In this document: positions 17,486 to 25,142 of the stretch, piece by piece
Numbering within the stretch: position 1 is the first letter of the stretch
How the letters are laid out: every line of letters begins with the position of its first letter
Origin: JANQHS01 sp965227315
GTDB taxonomy: Bacteria > Bacteroidota > Bacteroidia > Cytophagales > CCMP332
Length of the DNA stretch: 64,000 nucleotides
Assembly: GCA_965227315.1 (NCBI GenBank)
Contig: OZ245737.1
Coordinates: forward strand, 2,914,001-2,978,000
Direction of reading: 5' to 3'
Program-made: the position numbers and the translations under genes
Notes under the pieces: model-generated
Databases searched by the model: none
What the model was told of the DNA's origin: nothing
The model's input: only the letters and a program-made list of their open reading frames with translations

Positions 17486-18026
17486 CGCAAGGCTAATATC
17501 GAAATATAGGGACGAGATCGTTCCGGCCCTGATGGAGAAGTTTAACTATTCATCTGTAATGCAGGTGCCCAAGATCGAGAAGATCGCGATCAACAAAGGG
17601 ATCGGTGCTGCGGTTTCAGACAAGAAGCTTATCGAAGCCGGCATCTCCGAGATGACAACAATTACCGGCCAGAAAGCTGTCCCCGTAAAAGCAAAGAAGG
17701 CGGTTTCCAATTTCAAACTGAGAGAAGGAATGGAGATCGGTGCAAAGGTGACATTGAGGGGAAAAAGGATGTATGAATTTATGGACCGTCTGATGACCGT
17801 TTCCCTTCCCAGGGTTCGGGACTTCAGGGGAATCAGTCCTAAAGCATTTGACGGAAGAGGAAATTATACCCTTGGTGTAAAAGAGCAGATCATTTTTCCG
17901 GAGATCTCGATTGATCAGGTCAACAGGATCTCGGGAATGGATATCACTTTCGTGACATCTGCGAAGACCGATGAAGAAGGATTTGAACTTTTAAAGGCAT
18001 TCGGAATGCCGTTTAAAAACAATTGA
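17478..18026 (+). CDS. rplE: 50S ribosomal protein L5
   Basis: L5, 182 residues, binds 5S rRNA in the central protuberance. The ATG at 17478 (MSDARLISKYRDEIVPALMEKF) lies inside the end of rplX, giving an 8-bp overlap; an upstream in-frame ATG at 17424 would lie deep in rplX and is rejected. Motifs KIAINKGIGAA, FKLREGMEIGAKVTLRG and GRGNYTLGVKEQIIFPEI are typical. Confidence 0.98.
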   Translation: MSDARLISKYRDEIVPALMEKFNYSSVMQVPKIEKIAINKGIGAAVSDKKLIEAGISEMTTITGQKAVPVKAKKAVSNFKLREGMEIGAKVTLRGKRMYEFMDRLMTVSLPRVRDFRGISPKAFDGRGNYTLGVKEQIIFPEISIDQVNRISGMDITFVTSAKTDEEGFELLKAFGMPFKNN

Positions 18027-18029
18027 TTC

Positions 18030-18299
18030 ATGGCTAGAAAGTCAATTATAGCAAGAGAAAAAAAGAGAGAAAGGCTGGTTCAGAAATATGCCGACAAGAG
18101 AGCTGCTTTGAAAGAAGCTGGTGATTGGGTTGGGTTGGACAAGCTTCCCAGGAACTCCAGTAAAGTAAGGCTTCACAATCGTTGTATGCTTACCGGAAGA
18201 CCAAAGGGGTATATGAGAAAGTTTGGTATCTCTAGGGTGACCTTTAGGGAAATGGCTGCGGGGGGTAAGATACCCGGAGTGACCAAAGCAAGTTGGTAA
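18030..18299 (+). CDS. rpsN: 30S ribosomal protein S14, zinc-free type
   Basis: S14, 89 residues. The length and the sequence RNSSKVRLHNRCMLTGRPKGYMRKFGISR identify the longer, zinc-independent form: the paired CxxC cysteines of the short zinc form are absent. The last 68 bp before rpsH hold an internal promoter. Confidence 0.98.
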   Translation: MARKSIIAREKKRERLVQKYADKRAALKEAGDWVGLDKLPRNSSKVRLHNRCMLTGRPKGYMRKFGISRVTFREMAAGGKIPGVTKASW

Positions 18300-18325
18300 G
18301 GGTCGTAAAAAAATTTGTAATTTTG
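18293..18325 (+). promoter_or_regulatory. Internal promoter before rpsH
   Basis: The -7 box TAATTTTG (18318-18325) is the same octamer as at the rpsL promoter. The -33 box is weaker: TTGG at 18293-18296, with a spacer of 21 bp, overlapping the end of rpsN. It sits in the only sizeable gap inside the spc block. Confidence 0.6.
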
Positions 18326-18356
18326 CGCCTCGAAATTTTTGAGGGGCTTTGTTTTT
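18325..18356 (+). promoter_or_regulatory. Hairpin in the rpsH leader, attenuator-like
   Basis: Inverted repeat around GCGCCTCGAA / TTTGAGGGGC with a single G-G mismatch, beginning at the end of the -7 box; the transcribed part of the stem (CCTC/GAGG plus inner pairs) starts three bases after it, as at rpsL. It is followed by CTTTGTTTTTT, so it could also act as a partial terminator for read-through from rpsN. Which role applies cannot be told from sequence. Confidence 0.5.
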
Positions 18357-18367
18357 TATAAGATAAT

Positions 18368-18757
18368 ATGGATTCACTGGGCGATTTTTTAACGAGGATA
18401 AGAAATTCGGTGGGAGCTAACCAGAGACTGCTGGAAGTTCCTTCATCCAGAACAAAAAGAGAGATTACCAAGCTCCTTTTTGACAAGGGTTATATCCAGA
18501 ACTACAAGTTTGAGGATGAAGGATTTGGCAAGATCAAAATTGCCCTGAAATACAACCCTTCGAACAAGAAATCTGCGATCACCGAGATCAAAAGGGTTTC
18601 TACACCGGGTTTGAGGAGATACTGTGGTGCCGATGAGATCCCAAGGGTATTGAATGGATTGGGAATTGCCATCCTTTCGACATCCAAGGGGATCATGACA
18701 GATAAGGAAGCAAGAAAAGAACATGTTGGGGGAGAGATCCTCTTTACAGTCCATTAA
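18368..18757 (+). CDS. rpsH: 30S ribosomal protein S8
   Basis: S8, 129 residues, a central-domain primary binder and a known autoregulator of spc operons in other bacteria. Start MDSLGDFLTRIRNSV and the C-terminal motif STSKGIMTDKEARKEHVGGEIL are typical. It follows a 68-bp gap containing a promoter and hairpin; rplF follows after 9 bp. Confidence 0.99.
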   Translation: MDSLGDFLTRIRNSVGANQRLLEVPSSRTKREITKLLFDKGYIQNYKFEDEGFGKIKIALKYNPSNKKSAITEIKRVSTPGLRRYCGADEIPRVLNGLGIAILSTSKGIMTDKEARKEHVGGEILFTVH

Positions 18758-18766
18758 TAGAAAAGA

Positions 18767-19318
18767 ATGTCAAGGATAGGATTAAAACCAATTGATTGTC
18801 CCGAAGGTGTTGAGATCAACATCTCTGATTCATTGGTAAGCGTAAAAGGCCCCAAGGGTGAGATGACTCAGGAGATCGATCCGAATATCTCGGTGAAGAT
18901 GGAGGATGGAGTGATCAACCTTACCAGGGCTTCCGAGCTTAAGGATCATAAATCAAAGCATGGATTGTACCGCTCGTTGATCAGCAATATGATCGAAGGT
19001 GTATCCCAGGGCTACAAGAAGGAATTGGAATTGATCGGTGTCGGATACAGGGCACAGGTACAGGGCAGTGTGATCGACTTTACCTTGGGGTATAGCCACC
19101 ACATCATGTTCAAAATGCCTGCTGAAGTTAAGGCGACCGTTCTCGCTGAAAAAGGAAAGAATCCTATCCTTACCCTTGAAAGCTATGACAAGCAATTGTT
19201 GGGACAGGTTGCCGCAAAGGTCAAGTCTTTGAGAAAGATCGAACCTTACAAAGGCAAGGGTATCAAGTTTGTTGGTGAGCAGATTCGCAGGAAAGCTGGA
19301 AAAGCTGCAGCTAAATAA
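18767..19318 (+). CDS. rplF: 50S ribosomal protein L6
   Basis: L6, 183 residues, two tandem alpha/beta domains near the factor-binding site. Start MSRIGLKPIDCPEGVEI, the central LELIGVGYRAQVQGSVIDFTLGYSH, and the C-terminal RKIEPYKGKGIKFVGEQIRRKAGKAA are diagnostic. Confidence 0.99.
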   Translation: MSRIGLKPIDCPEGVEINISDSLVSVKGPKGEMTQEIDPNISVKMEDGVINLTRASELKDHKSKHGLYRSLISNMIEGVSQGYKKELELIGVGYRAQVQGSVIDFTLGYSHHIMFKMPAEVKATVLAEKGKNPILTLESYDKQLLGQVAAKVKSLRKIEPYKGKGIKFVGEQIRRKAGKAAAK

Positions 19319-19325
19319 TAATTGA

Positions 19326-19673
19326 ATGGGAGCTTTAACAAAATCAGAAAGAAGGACTAAGATCAAAAGGGGGATCCGTAAAAGGGTCTTTGGTACACCT
19401 GAAAAACCAAGGTTAACTGTTTTCAGGAGTAACAAGAAGATCTATGCTCAATTGATCGATGATGTCAACGGAACAACCCTGGCTTCTACTTTTTCAAGTG
19501 GAACAGAAAAGGGAAACAAGTCCGAAGCTTCAAAGGCTGTGGGTATTGAATTGGCTAAGGCTGCCAAGGAAAAAGGAATTGAAGCTGTCGTTTTCGACAG
19601 GAATGGTTATTTATATCACGGTAGGGTTGCTGCTTTGGCTGAAGGAGCAAGAGAAGGAGGATTAAAATTTTAA
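19326..19673 (+). CDS. rplR: 50S ribosomal protein L18
   Basis: L18, 115 residues, a 5S rRNA binder. The N-terminal basic part RRTKIKRGIRKRVFGTPEKPRLTVFRSNKKIYAQLIDD and C-terminal FDRNGYLYHGRVAALAEGAREGGLKF are characteristic. 4 bp before rpsE. Confidence 0.99.
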   Translation: MGALTKSERRTKIKRGIRKRVFGTPEKPRLTVFRSNKKIYAQLIDDVNGTTLASTFSSGTEKGNKSEASKAVGIELAKAAKEKGIEAVVFDRNGYLYHGRVAALAEGAREGGLKF

Positions 19674-19677
19674 TTCG

Positions 19678-20196
19678 ATGGTTAGCACGAATATCAAAGC
19701 GGTAAGAGCAAGCGAGATCGACCTTTCGGAAAAGGTCGTAGCGATCAACCGTGTTGCAAAAGTTGTAAAGGGTGGTAGAAGATTTAGCTTTTCTGCCCTG
19801 GTTGTAGTTGGTGATGGAAATGGTGTTGTCGGATTTGGTTTGGGAAAAGCCAATGAGGTCACCAATGCAATAGCCAAAGGTATTGATGACGCCAAAAAGA
19901 ACCTGATCAAGGTTCCTGTTTTTAAGGGTACCATCCCTCATGAAATGGAAACCAGGTATGATGGTGGGCATGTATTCATGAAGCCGGCTGCGCCAGGTAC
20001 CGGAGTAATCGCCGGTGGTGCGATGAGAGCTGTTCTTGAAAGTGCCGGGGTGCATGATGTATTGGCAAAGTCCAAAGGTTCATCAAACCCACACAATGTG
20101 GTTAAGGCTACTATCCAGGCATTGGAGTTGATGAGAGATCCTTATACCATCGCTCAGGAAAGAGGTATTTCACTTGAAGAAGTATTCAACGGTTAA
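19678..20196 (+). CDS. rpsE: 30S ribosomal protein S5
   Basis: S5, 172 residues, involved in translational fidelity. The N-terminal dsRNA-like domain includes AINRVAKVVKGGRRFSFSALVVVGD, and the second domain APGTGVIAGGAMRAVLESAGVHDVLAKS is intact. The spectinomycin-loop region shows no obvious change. Confidence 0.99.
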   Translation: MVSTNIKAVRASEIDLSEKVVAINRVAKVVKGGRRFSFSALVVVGDGNGVVGFGLGKANEVTNAIAKGIDDAKKNLIKVPVFKGTIPHEMETRYDGGHVFMKPAAPGTGVIAGGAMRAVLESAGVHDVLAKSKGSSNPHNVVKATIQALELMRDPYTIAQERGISLEEVFNG

Positions 20197-20198
20197 TC

Positions 20199-20378
20199 AT
20201 GGCGAAGATTCAGATCACACAAATCCGAAGCGCGATCAACAGGCCTAAAAACCAAAAGCTCACCATCAAGGCTTTGGGATTGGGTAAGATCAATAAAACG
20301 GTGGAAAAGGAAGCCAATCCTGCAATTGAGGGAATGGTGAGAACCGTCAGTCATTTGGTTGAAGTAAAAGAGCTATAA
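20199..20378 (+). CDS. rpmD: 50S ribosomal protein L30
   Basis: L30, 59 residues (MAKIQITQIRSAINRPKNQK...LVEVKEL). The family pattern is visible: an initial KIQITQIRSAI strand, KNQKLTIKALGLGKINKTVE and the final MVRTVSHLVEV. It lies 2 bp after rpsE and 2 bp before rplO, as in other spc operons. Confidence 0.97.
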   Translation: MAKIQITQIRSAINRPKNQKLTIKALGLGKINKTVEKEANPAIEGMVRTVSHLVEVKEL

Positions 20379-20380
20379 GA

Positions 20381-21061
20381 ATGGAGTTGCACAATTTAAA
20401 ACCGGCACAGGGCGCCACTAAAAAATCCAAAAGGATCGGACGTGGTCAAGGTTCAGGATATGGAGGCACCTCCACCAAAGGACATAAGGGAGCTCAGTCA
20501 AGGTCCGGATATTCCAAGAAGATCGGACATGAGGGTGGTCAGCAACCACTTCAAAGAAGAGTTCCAAAGTTTGGTTTCAAAAATCCTTTCAGGGTTGAAT
20601 ACCAGGCGATCAATCTTGGAAAGATAGAAGAGGTCGCCAAGGAGAAAAAGATCAAGGTTTTTGATCAAAAGGTTTTTGTTGAATTGGGGCTTGCCCATAA
20701 AAACGACAGTATTAAGGTTTTGGCCGACGGTGAATTGACTCAAAAGCTTGAGATCACCGCCCATAAGTTTTCGAAGAAGGCTGTGGAGATGATCGAGAAG
20801 GCTGGCGGAAAGGCCACCGCTCTGAGCGGAGCTTCCGAGGAAGTTGTAGAGGAGAAGAAATCCGCCAAGAAGGCTGCACCCAAAGCAAAAACCGAAGAAG
20901 TAAAAGAAACAGCTCCCGCTGAACCCGCTAACGCTGACGCTACTGCGGACAAGGAGACAAAAGCGGAAGCCAAGAAAGAGGAGCCAAAGGCAGAGGCCAA
21001 AAAAGAAGAGTCTGAAAACAAAACTGAAGAATCGGATAAAAAAGACGGAGATACTGAATGA
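20381..21061 (+). CDS. rplO: 50S ribosomal protein L15 with acidic low-complexity tail
   Basis: L15, 226 residues instead of the usual ~145-150. The normal part has MELHNLKPAQGATKKSKRIGRGQGSGYGGTSTKGHKGAQ and FENPFRVEY-like FKNPFRVEYQAIN. After about residue 150 comes a 75-residue tail rich in Lys, Glu and Ala (AKKAAPKAKTEEVKETAP... to SDKKDGDTE), without a recognisable fold. The stop overlaps the secY start (ATGA). The tail has a counterpart in rplV and rplQ. Confidence 0.97.
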   Translation: MELHNLKPAQGATKKSKRIGRGQGSGYGGTSTKGHKGAQSRSGYSKKIGHEGGQQPLQRRVPKFGFKNPFRVEYQAINLGKIEEVAKEKKIKVFDQKVFVELGLAHKNDSIKVLADGELTQKLEITAHKFSKKAVEMIEKAGGKATALSGASEEVVEEKKSAKKAAPKAKTEEVKETAPAEPANADATADKETKAEAKKEEPKAEAKKEESENKTEESDKKDGDTE

Positions 21062-22380
21062 AACGCTTCTTTGAAACCATAAAGCACATTTACTCCATCG
21101 AGGAACTGAGGAACAGGATCCTGAATACCCTTGGGTATTTGGCCATCTTCCGCTTGGGTTCTTTCATTGTCCTTCCCGGGATCGATGCAAGCAAGCTGAC
21201 CGGTGAGGCTACAGGGATTTTCGGTCTTTTGGATACTTTCCTGGGGGGATCATTCTCCAGGGCCAGTATTTTTGGATTGGGGATCATGCCATATATCTCG
21301 GCATCGATCGTGATCCAACTGTTGACCGTAGCGGTTCCTTATTTCCAAAAACTTCAAAAAGAAGGAGAATCCGGAAGAAGGAAGATCAATCAGCTTACCC
21401 GTCTGTTGACCATTGCGATTACGCTTTTCCAATCAATAGGATATGTATCGGCGACGATTCCGGCTGAAGCGATTCTTGTGGATCAGGCATTTTTCACCTT
21501 CTCTTCAATGATATTGCTGACCGCAGGTACAATATTTACCATGTGGTTGGGAGAAAAGATCACCGAAAAGGGGATCGGCAATGGAATCTCCATGCTCATT
21601 ATGATCGGGATCATTTCAAGGCTTCCTGCCGCATTGTTCGTCGAGATCGATCTGAAGGGAATGGGTGGAGCATTGTTGATCATCCTTGAGCTTCTGGCCC
21701 TTTTCGCAGTTGTCATGGGTACCGTGATGCTCACACAGGCAACCAGAAAAATTCCTGTTCAATATGCAAAGCAGGTAATGGGAAGCAGGGTCTATGGCGG
21801 GCAGCGTCAATTTATTCCTCTGAAAGTGAATTCTGCGGGTGTAATGCCGATCATTTTTGCTCAGTCATTGATGTTCCTTCCGGCTATGATCGCTCAATTC
21901 TGGGCTGAAAGTGCGGATAGTGATATTGCCAACTATATCGGAACTACCTTTTCCGACTTCTATTCATGGCAATATAACCTGGTATTTGGGTTGCTGATCG
22001 TAGTCTTTACATTCTTCTACACCGCGATCACGGTTAATCCTTCACAGATTGCCGATGACCTAAAACGAAACGGAGGGTTCATTCCCGGGATCAAACCTGG
22101 TCGTGATACTTCTAATTTTATTGATAATATTTTGACGAGGGTTACCTTACCTGGATCCTTATTCCTGGCCATTGTCGCCGTACTTCCTGCCTTTGCAGGT
22201 GCAGCGGGGGTGAGCTCTGAATTTGCGCAGTTTTATGGTGGTACCTCATTGCTGATCATGGTGGGTGTGATTTTGGACACACTTCAACAGATCGAAAGTT
22301 ACCTTCTGATGAGACATTATGAAGGTATGATGAAATCCGGAAAGCTTAAGGGAAGGGCTCAAAACGTGGCTGTTGCATAA
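21058..22380 (+). CDS. secY: Preprotein translocase subunit SecY
   Basis: Channel subunit of the Sec translocon, 440 residues, about ten membrane helices in the inner membrane. Typical pieces: FRLGSFIVLPGIDAS in the first segment, GGSFSRASIFGLGIMPYISASIVIQLL (plug and TM2), GLGNGIS-like KGIGNGISMLIMIGI, and QRQFIPLKVNSAGVMPIIFAQSL. Start overlaps rplO by 4 bp, stop overlaps infA by one base, so all three are translationally coupled. Confidence 0.99.
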   Translation: MKRFFETIKHIYSIEELRNRILNTLGYLAIFRLGSFIVLPGIDASKLTGEATGIFGLLDTFLGGSFSRASIFGLGIMPYISASIVIQLLTVAVPYFQKLQKEGESGRRKINQLTRLLTIAITLFQSIGYVSATIPAEAILVDQAFFTFSSMILLTAGTIFTMWLGEKITEKGIGNGISMLIMIGIISRLPAALFVEIDLKGMGGALLIILELLALFAVVMGTVMLTQATRKIPVQYAKQVMGSRVYGGQRQFIPLKVNSAGVMPIIFAQSLMFLPAMIAQFWAESADSDIANYIGTTFSDFYSWQYNLVFGLLIVVFTFFYTAITVNPSQIADDLKRNGGFIPGIKPGRDTSNFIDNILTRVTLPGSLFLAIVAVLPAFAGAAGVSSEFAQFYGGTSLLIMVGVILDTLQQIESYLLMRHYEGMMKSGKLKGRAQNVAVA

Positions 22381-22598
22381 TGGCTAAGCAGGCTTCCATA
22401 GAGCAAGACGGGACCATAGTGGAGGCATTGTCCAATGCTATGTTCAAGGTGGAATTGGAAAATGGCCACCAGGTGGTTGCGCATATTTCAGGGAAGATGA
22501 GAATGAATTACATCAAGATCCTTCCCGGAGATAAGGTAAAACTTGAAATGTCTCCCTACGATTTAACGAAGGGGAGAATAGTTTTTAGATATAAATAA
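22380..22598 (+). CDS. infA: Translation initiation factor IF-1
   Basis: IF-1, 72 residues, S1-like OB fold binding the 30S A site. Sequence MAKQASIEQDGTIVEALSNAMFKVELENGHQVVAHISGKMRMNYIKILPGDKVKLEMSPYDLTKGRI in short reads as a complete family member. It begins on the last base of secY. Confidence 0.99.
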   Translation: MAKQASIEQDGTIVEALSNAMFKVELENGHQVVAHISGKMRMNYIKILPGDKVKLEMSPYDLTKGRIVFRYK

Positions 22599-22607
22599 AA
22601 AGGACTG

Positions 22608-22724
22608 ATGAAAGTTAGAGCATCGGTAAAGAAAAGAAGCGCGGATTGCAAGATTGTAAAACGCAAAGGCCGCGTGTACGTGATAAATAAAAAGAACCCT
22701 CGGTTTAAACAAAGACAAGGATAA
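22608..22724 (+). CDS. rpmJ: 50S ribosomal protein L36, zinc-free type
   Basis: L36, 38 residues (MKVRASVKKRSADCKIVKRK, ending NPRFKQRQG). The start and end match L36, but only one cysteine is left and the zinc-binding C-C-C-H set is missing, so this is the zinc-independent form. It sits between infA (9 bp) and rpsM (2 bp), the usual place. Confidence 0.96.
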   Translation: MKVRASVKKRSADCKIVKRKGRVYVINKKNPRFKQRQG

Positions 22725-22726
22725 TT

Positions 22727-23104
22727 ATGGCAAGGATCCAAGGTGTCGATATTCCTGATGACAAAAGAAGCGTGGTTAGCTTGACCTATATCTATGGTAT
22801 TGGCTCAACCTCAGCAAAAGAAATTTTAGATAAAGCAGGTGTTGATCCTAACAAAAGGGTTAAGGATTGGACCGATGATGAAGCAACTTCCGTCAGGAAC
22901 ATCATTCGTGAAGAGTACAAGATCGAAGGTGAATTGAAATCCGAAGTTCAACTTCATATCAAGAGGTTGATGGATATCGGAAGTTATCGAGGGTTAAGGC
23001 ATAGGAAAGGTCTTCCGGTTAGGGGACAAAAGACCAAAAACAATTGCCGTACCAGGAAAGGAAAGAGAAAGACAGTTGCCAACAAGAAGAAAGCTGTTAA
23101 ATAA
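22727..23104 (+). CDS. rpsM: 30S ribosomal protein S13
   Basis: S13, 125 residues, 30S head. Start MARIQGVDIPDDKRSVVSLTYIYGIG, helix-two-turn-helix body, and GSYRGLRHRKGLPVRGQKTKNNCRTRKGKRKTV at the C-terminus are diagnostic. Spaced 8 bp from rpsK. Confidence 0.99.
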   Translation: MARIQGVDIPDDKRSVVSLTYIYGIGSTSAKEILDKAGVDPNKRVKDWTDDEATSVRNIIREEYKIEGELKSEVQLHIKRLMDIGSYRGLRHRKGLPVRGQKTKNNCRTRKGKRKTVANKKKAVK

Positions 23105-23112
23105 TAATTGAG

Positions 23113-23505
23113 ATGGCAGAGGCTAAAAAAGAAAGGACTAAAAAGAGAAATGTAGTTGTTGAATCGAATGGCCAGATTCATATCAAGGCTTCTTTCAACA
23201 ATATCATCATTTCTATTACCAACAACGCAGGTCAGGTGATCTCCTGGTCTTCTGCTGGTAAAATGGGATTCAGGGGTTCTAAGAAGAACACCCCGTACGC
23301 AGCTCAGGTTGCTGCTACCGATTGTTCCAAGAAAGCTTTTGAAGCAGGTCTTAGAAAGGCTGAGGTTTTCGTAAAGGGACCAGGAGCAGGAAGGGAATCT
23401 GCTATCCGTACCATCCAGAATAACGGAATTGAAGTAACAACCATCAAGGATGTAACTCCATTGCCGCATAATGGATGCAGGCCACCAAAAAGAAGAAGAG
23501 TTTAA
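23113..23505 (+). CDS. rpsK: 30S ribosomal protein S11
   Basis: S11, 130 residues, on the 30S platform. Motifs GQIHIKASFNNIIISITN, SSAGKMGFRGSKKNTPYAAQ, VKGPGAGRESAIRTIQNNGIEVTTIKDVTPLPHNGCRPPKRRRV are characteristic. An N-terminal Lys/Arg-rich extension of about 15 residues is common in this phylum. Confidence 0.99.
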   Translation: MAEAKKERTKKRNVVVESNGQIHIKASFNNIIISITNNAGQVISWSSAGKMGFRGSKKNTPYAAQVAATDCSKKAFEAGLRKAEVFVKGPGAGRESAIRTIQNNGIEVTTIKDVTPLPHNGCRPPKRRRV

Positions 23506-23523
23506 TAAAGGAATAGGAATTCA

Positions 23524-24126
23524 ATGGCAAGATTTAGGGGACCCAAGTCTAAAGTTTCAAGAAGGTACAGCGAGCCTATTTTCGGTGCGAGCAAGGCGCT
23601 GAACAAGAAAAACTATCCTCCCGGCCAGCACGGAAGGGGAAGGAGAAGAAAACAAAGCGAATACGCAATTCAGCTTGCTGCGAAACAAAAAGCAAAATAT
23701 ATCTACGGAGTTCTTGAAAGACAATTCCGCAACCTGTTTGACAAAGCCGCAAGGAAAGACGGAATTACGGGTGAAAACCTGTTGCAGCTTTTGGAAGCGA
23801 GGTTGGATAACGTGGTTTATCGTATGGGCATTTCTCCCACAAGAAGGGGAGCGAGGCAACTGGTATCCCACAAGCATATTATGGTGAATGGAACTGTTGT
23901 AAACATTCCATCTTTCACCCTGAGGCCTGGAGATATTGTAAGCGTAAGGGAGAAATCAAAATCTCTGGAATGCATTACTGAGTCTCTTGGTAGGCCTAAC
24001 AAAGCTTTTCCATGGTTGGAATGGGATGGAAATGACAAGTCTGGAAAATTCATGTCTTTCCCAACCAGAGAAGATATTCCTGAGAATATCGAGGAACAGC
24101 TGATAGTAGAACTTTATTCAAAATAA
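23524..24126 (+). CDS. rpsD: 30S ribosomal protein S4
   Basis: S4, 200 residues, initiates assembly of the 16S 5' domain. MARFRGPKSKVSRRYSEPIFG at the start; the S4 RNA-binding domain LEARLDNVVYRMGISPTRRGARQLVSHKHIMVNG lies near residues 90-125. The zinc cysteines of some S4 proteins are absent here. Confidence 0.99.
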   Translation: MARFRGPKSKVSRRYSEPIFGASKALNKKNYPPGQHGRGRRRKQSEYAIQLAAKQKAKYIYGVLERQFRNLFDKAARKDGITGENLLQLLEARLDNVVYRMGISPTRRGARQLVSHKHIMVNGTVVNIPSFTLRPGDIVSVREKSKSLECITESLGRPNKAFPWLEWDGNDKSGKFMSFPTREDIPENIEEQLIVELYSK

Positions 24127-24132
24127 TAACTA

Positions 24133-24142
24133 ACGGAGGATA
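24133..24142 (+). promoter_or_regulatory. Shine-Dalgarno-like site before rpoA
   Basis: The sequence AACGGAGGAT lies a few bases before the rpoA ATG (24145). It is a near-perfect Shine-Dalgarno match, which stands out because most genes in this block have no such site, as usual for Bacteroidota. Confidence 0.5.
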
Positions 24143-24144
24143 GT

Positions 24145-25134
24145 ATGGCAATTTTAGCCTTTCAAATGCCTGAGAAGGTCGTTATGGAGAAAGCCGATGA
24201 TTTTCATGGGCTTTTCGAATTCAAACCATTAGAAAAAGGGTATGGTGTAACCATTGGTAACGCTTTAAGGAGAATACTTTTATCCTCTCTTGAAGGTTAT
24301 TCGGTCGTAGGCGTCAGGATCCCGGGAATTCTTCACGAATTCTCAACCATCGATGGAGTGATCGAAGACGTGACGGAATTGATTCTGAACCTGAAAATGG
24401 TTCGTTTCAAGAAGGACACCGATGTTCCTGATGGCAAGATCAACATCAAGATCAGTGGGAAAGAAAAATTCAAGGCGGGAGATATTGAGGGGTTCACCGA
24501 GTCATTCAGGATCCTTAACCCTGATCATGTGATCTGCCGAATGGATCCCTCAAAGGAATTGGAAGTTGAACTGACTATCGAAAAGGGTAGGGGATATGTT
24601 CCTTCTGAAGAGAACAAAAAGGAGGATGCTCCTTCCGGCTACATCGCCATGGATGCCATCTTCACCCCGATCAAGAATGTAAAGTACAAGGTTGAAAATA
24701 CCAGGGTAGAGCAGAAGACCGACTATGAGAAGTTGATCCTTGATATTGAGACCGATGGATCCATCCATCCGGAAGAAGCTCTTCAGGGTGCGGCCAAGAT
24801 CCTTATCCATCACTTCATGTTGTTCTCAAAAGAGACCATCACTTTGGATATTGACAAAGCTGAAGAGGAGGAGACCGTTGATGAGGAGATCCTGCACATG
24901 AGGAAGCTGTTAAAGACCCAGCTTTCAGAGTTGGATCTTTCAGTTAGAGCCTATAACTGCTTGAAGGCTGCCAATGTCAAGACTCTTGGAGATCTTGCAG
25001 CTCTTGAGGTTTCCGATATGATGAAGTTTAGAAACTTCGGAAAGAAATCTCTTGCCGAACTCGAACAGTTGATCGCGGACAAAGGGCTGACCTTTGGTAT
25101 GGATCTCTCCAAATACAAATTGGAGGAAGACTAA
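24145..25134 (+). CDS. rpoA: RNA polymerase alpha subunit
   Basis: Alpha subunit, 329 residues. The N-terminal dimerisation domain has GYGVTIGNALRRILLSSLEGYSVVGVRI near residue 32; the C-terminal domain (from about residue 245) has SELDLSVRAYNCLKAANVKTLGDLAALEVSDMMKFRNFGKKSLAEL. Full length. It has an unusual strong Shine-Dalgarno sequence and is followed by rplQ after 8 bp. Confidence 0.99.
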   Translation: MAILAFQMPEKVVMEKADDFHGLFEFKPLEKGYGVTIGNALRRILLSSLEGYSVVGVRIPGILHEFSTIDGVIEDVTELILNLKMVRFKKDTDVPDGKINIKISGKEKFKAGDIEGFTESFRILNPDHVICRMDPSKELEVELTIEKGRGYVPSEENKKEDAPSGYIAMDAIFTPIKNVKYKVENTRVEQKTDYEKLILDIETDGSIHPEEALQGAAKILIHHFMLFSKETITLDIDKAEEEETVDEEILHMRKLLKTQLSELDLSVRAYNCLKAANVKTLGDLAALEVSDMMKFRNFGKKSLAELEQLIADKGLTFGMDLSKYKLEED

Positions 25135-25142
25135 GAAGAAAA

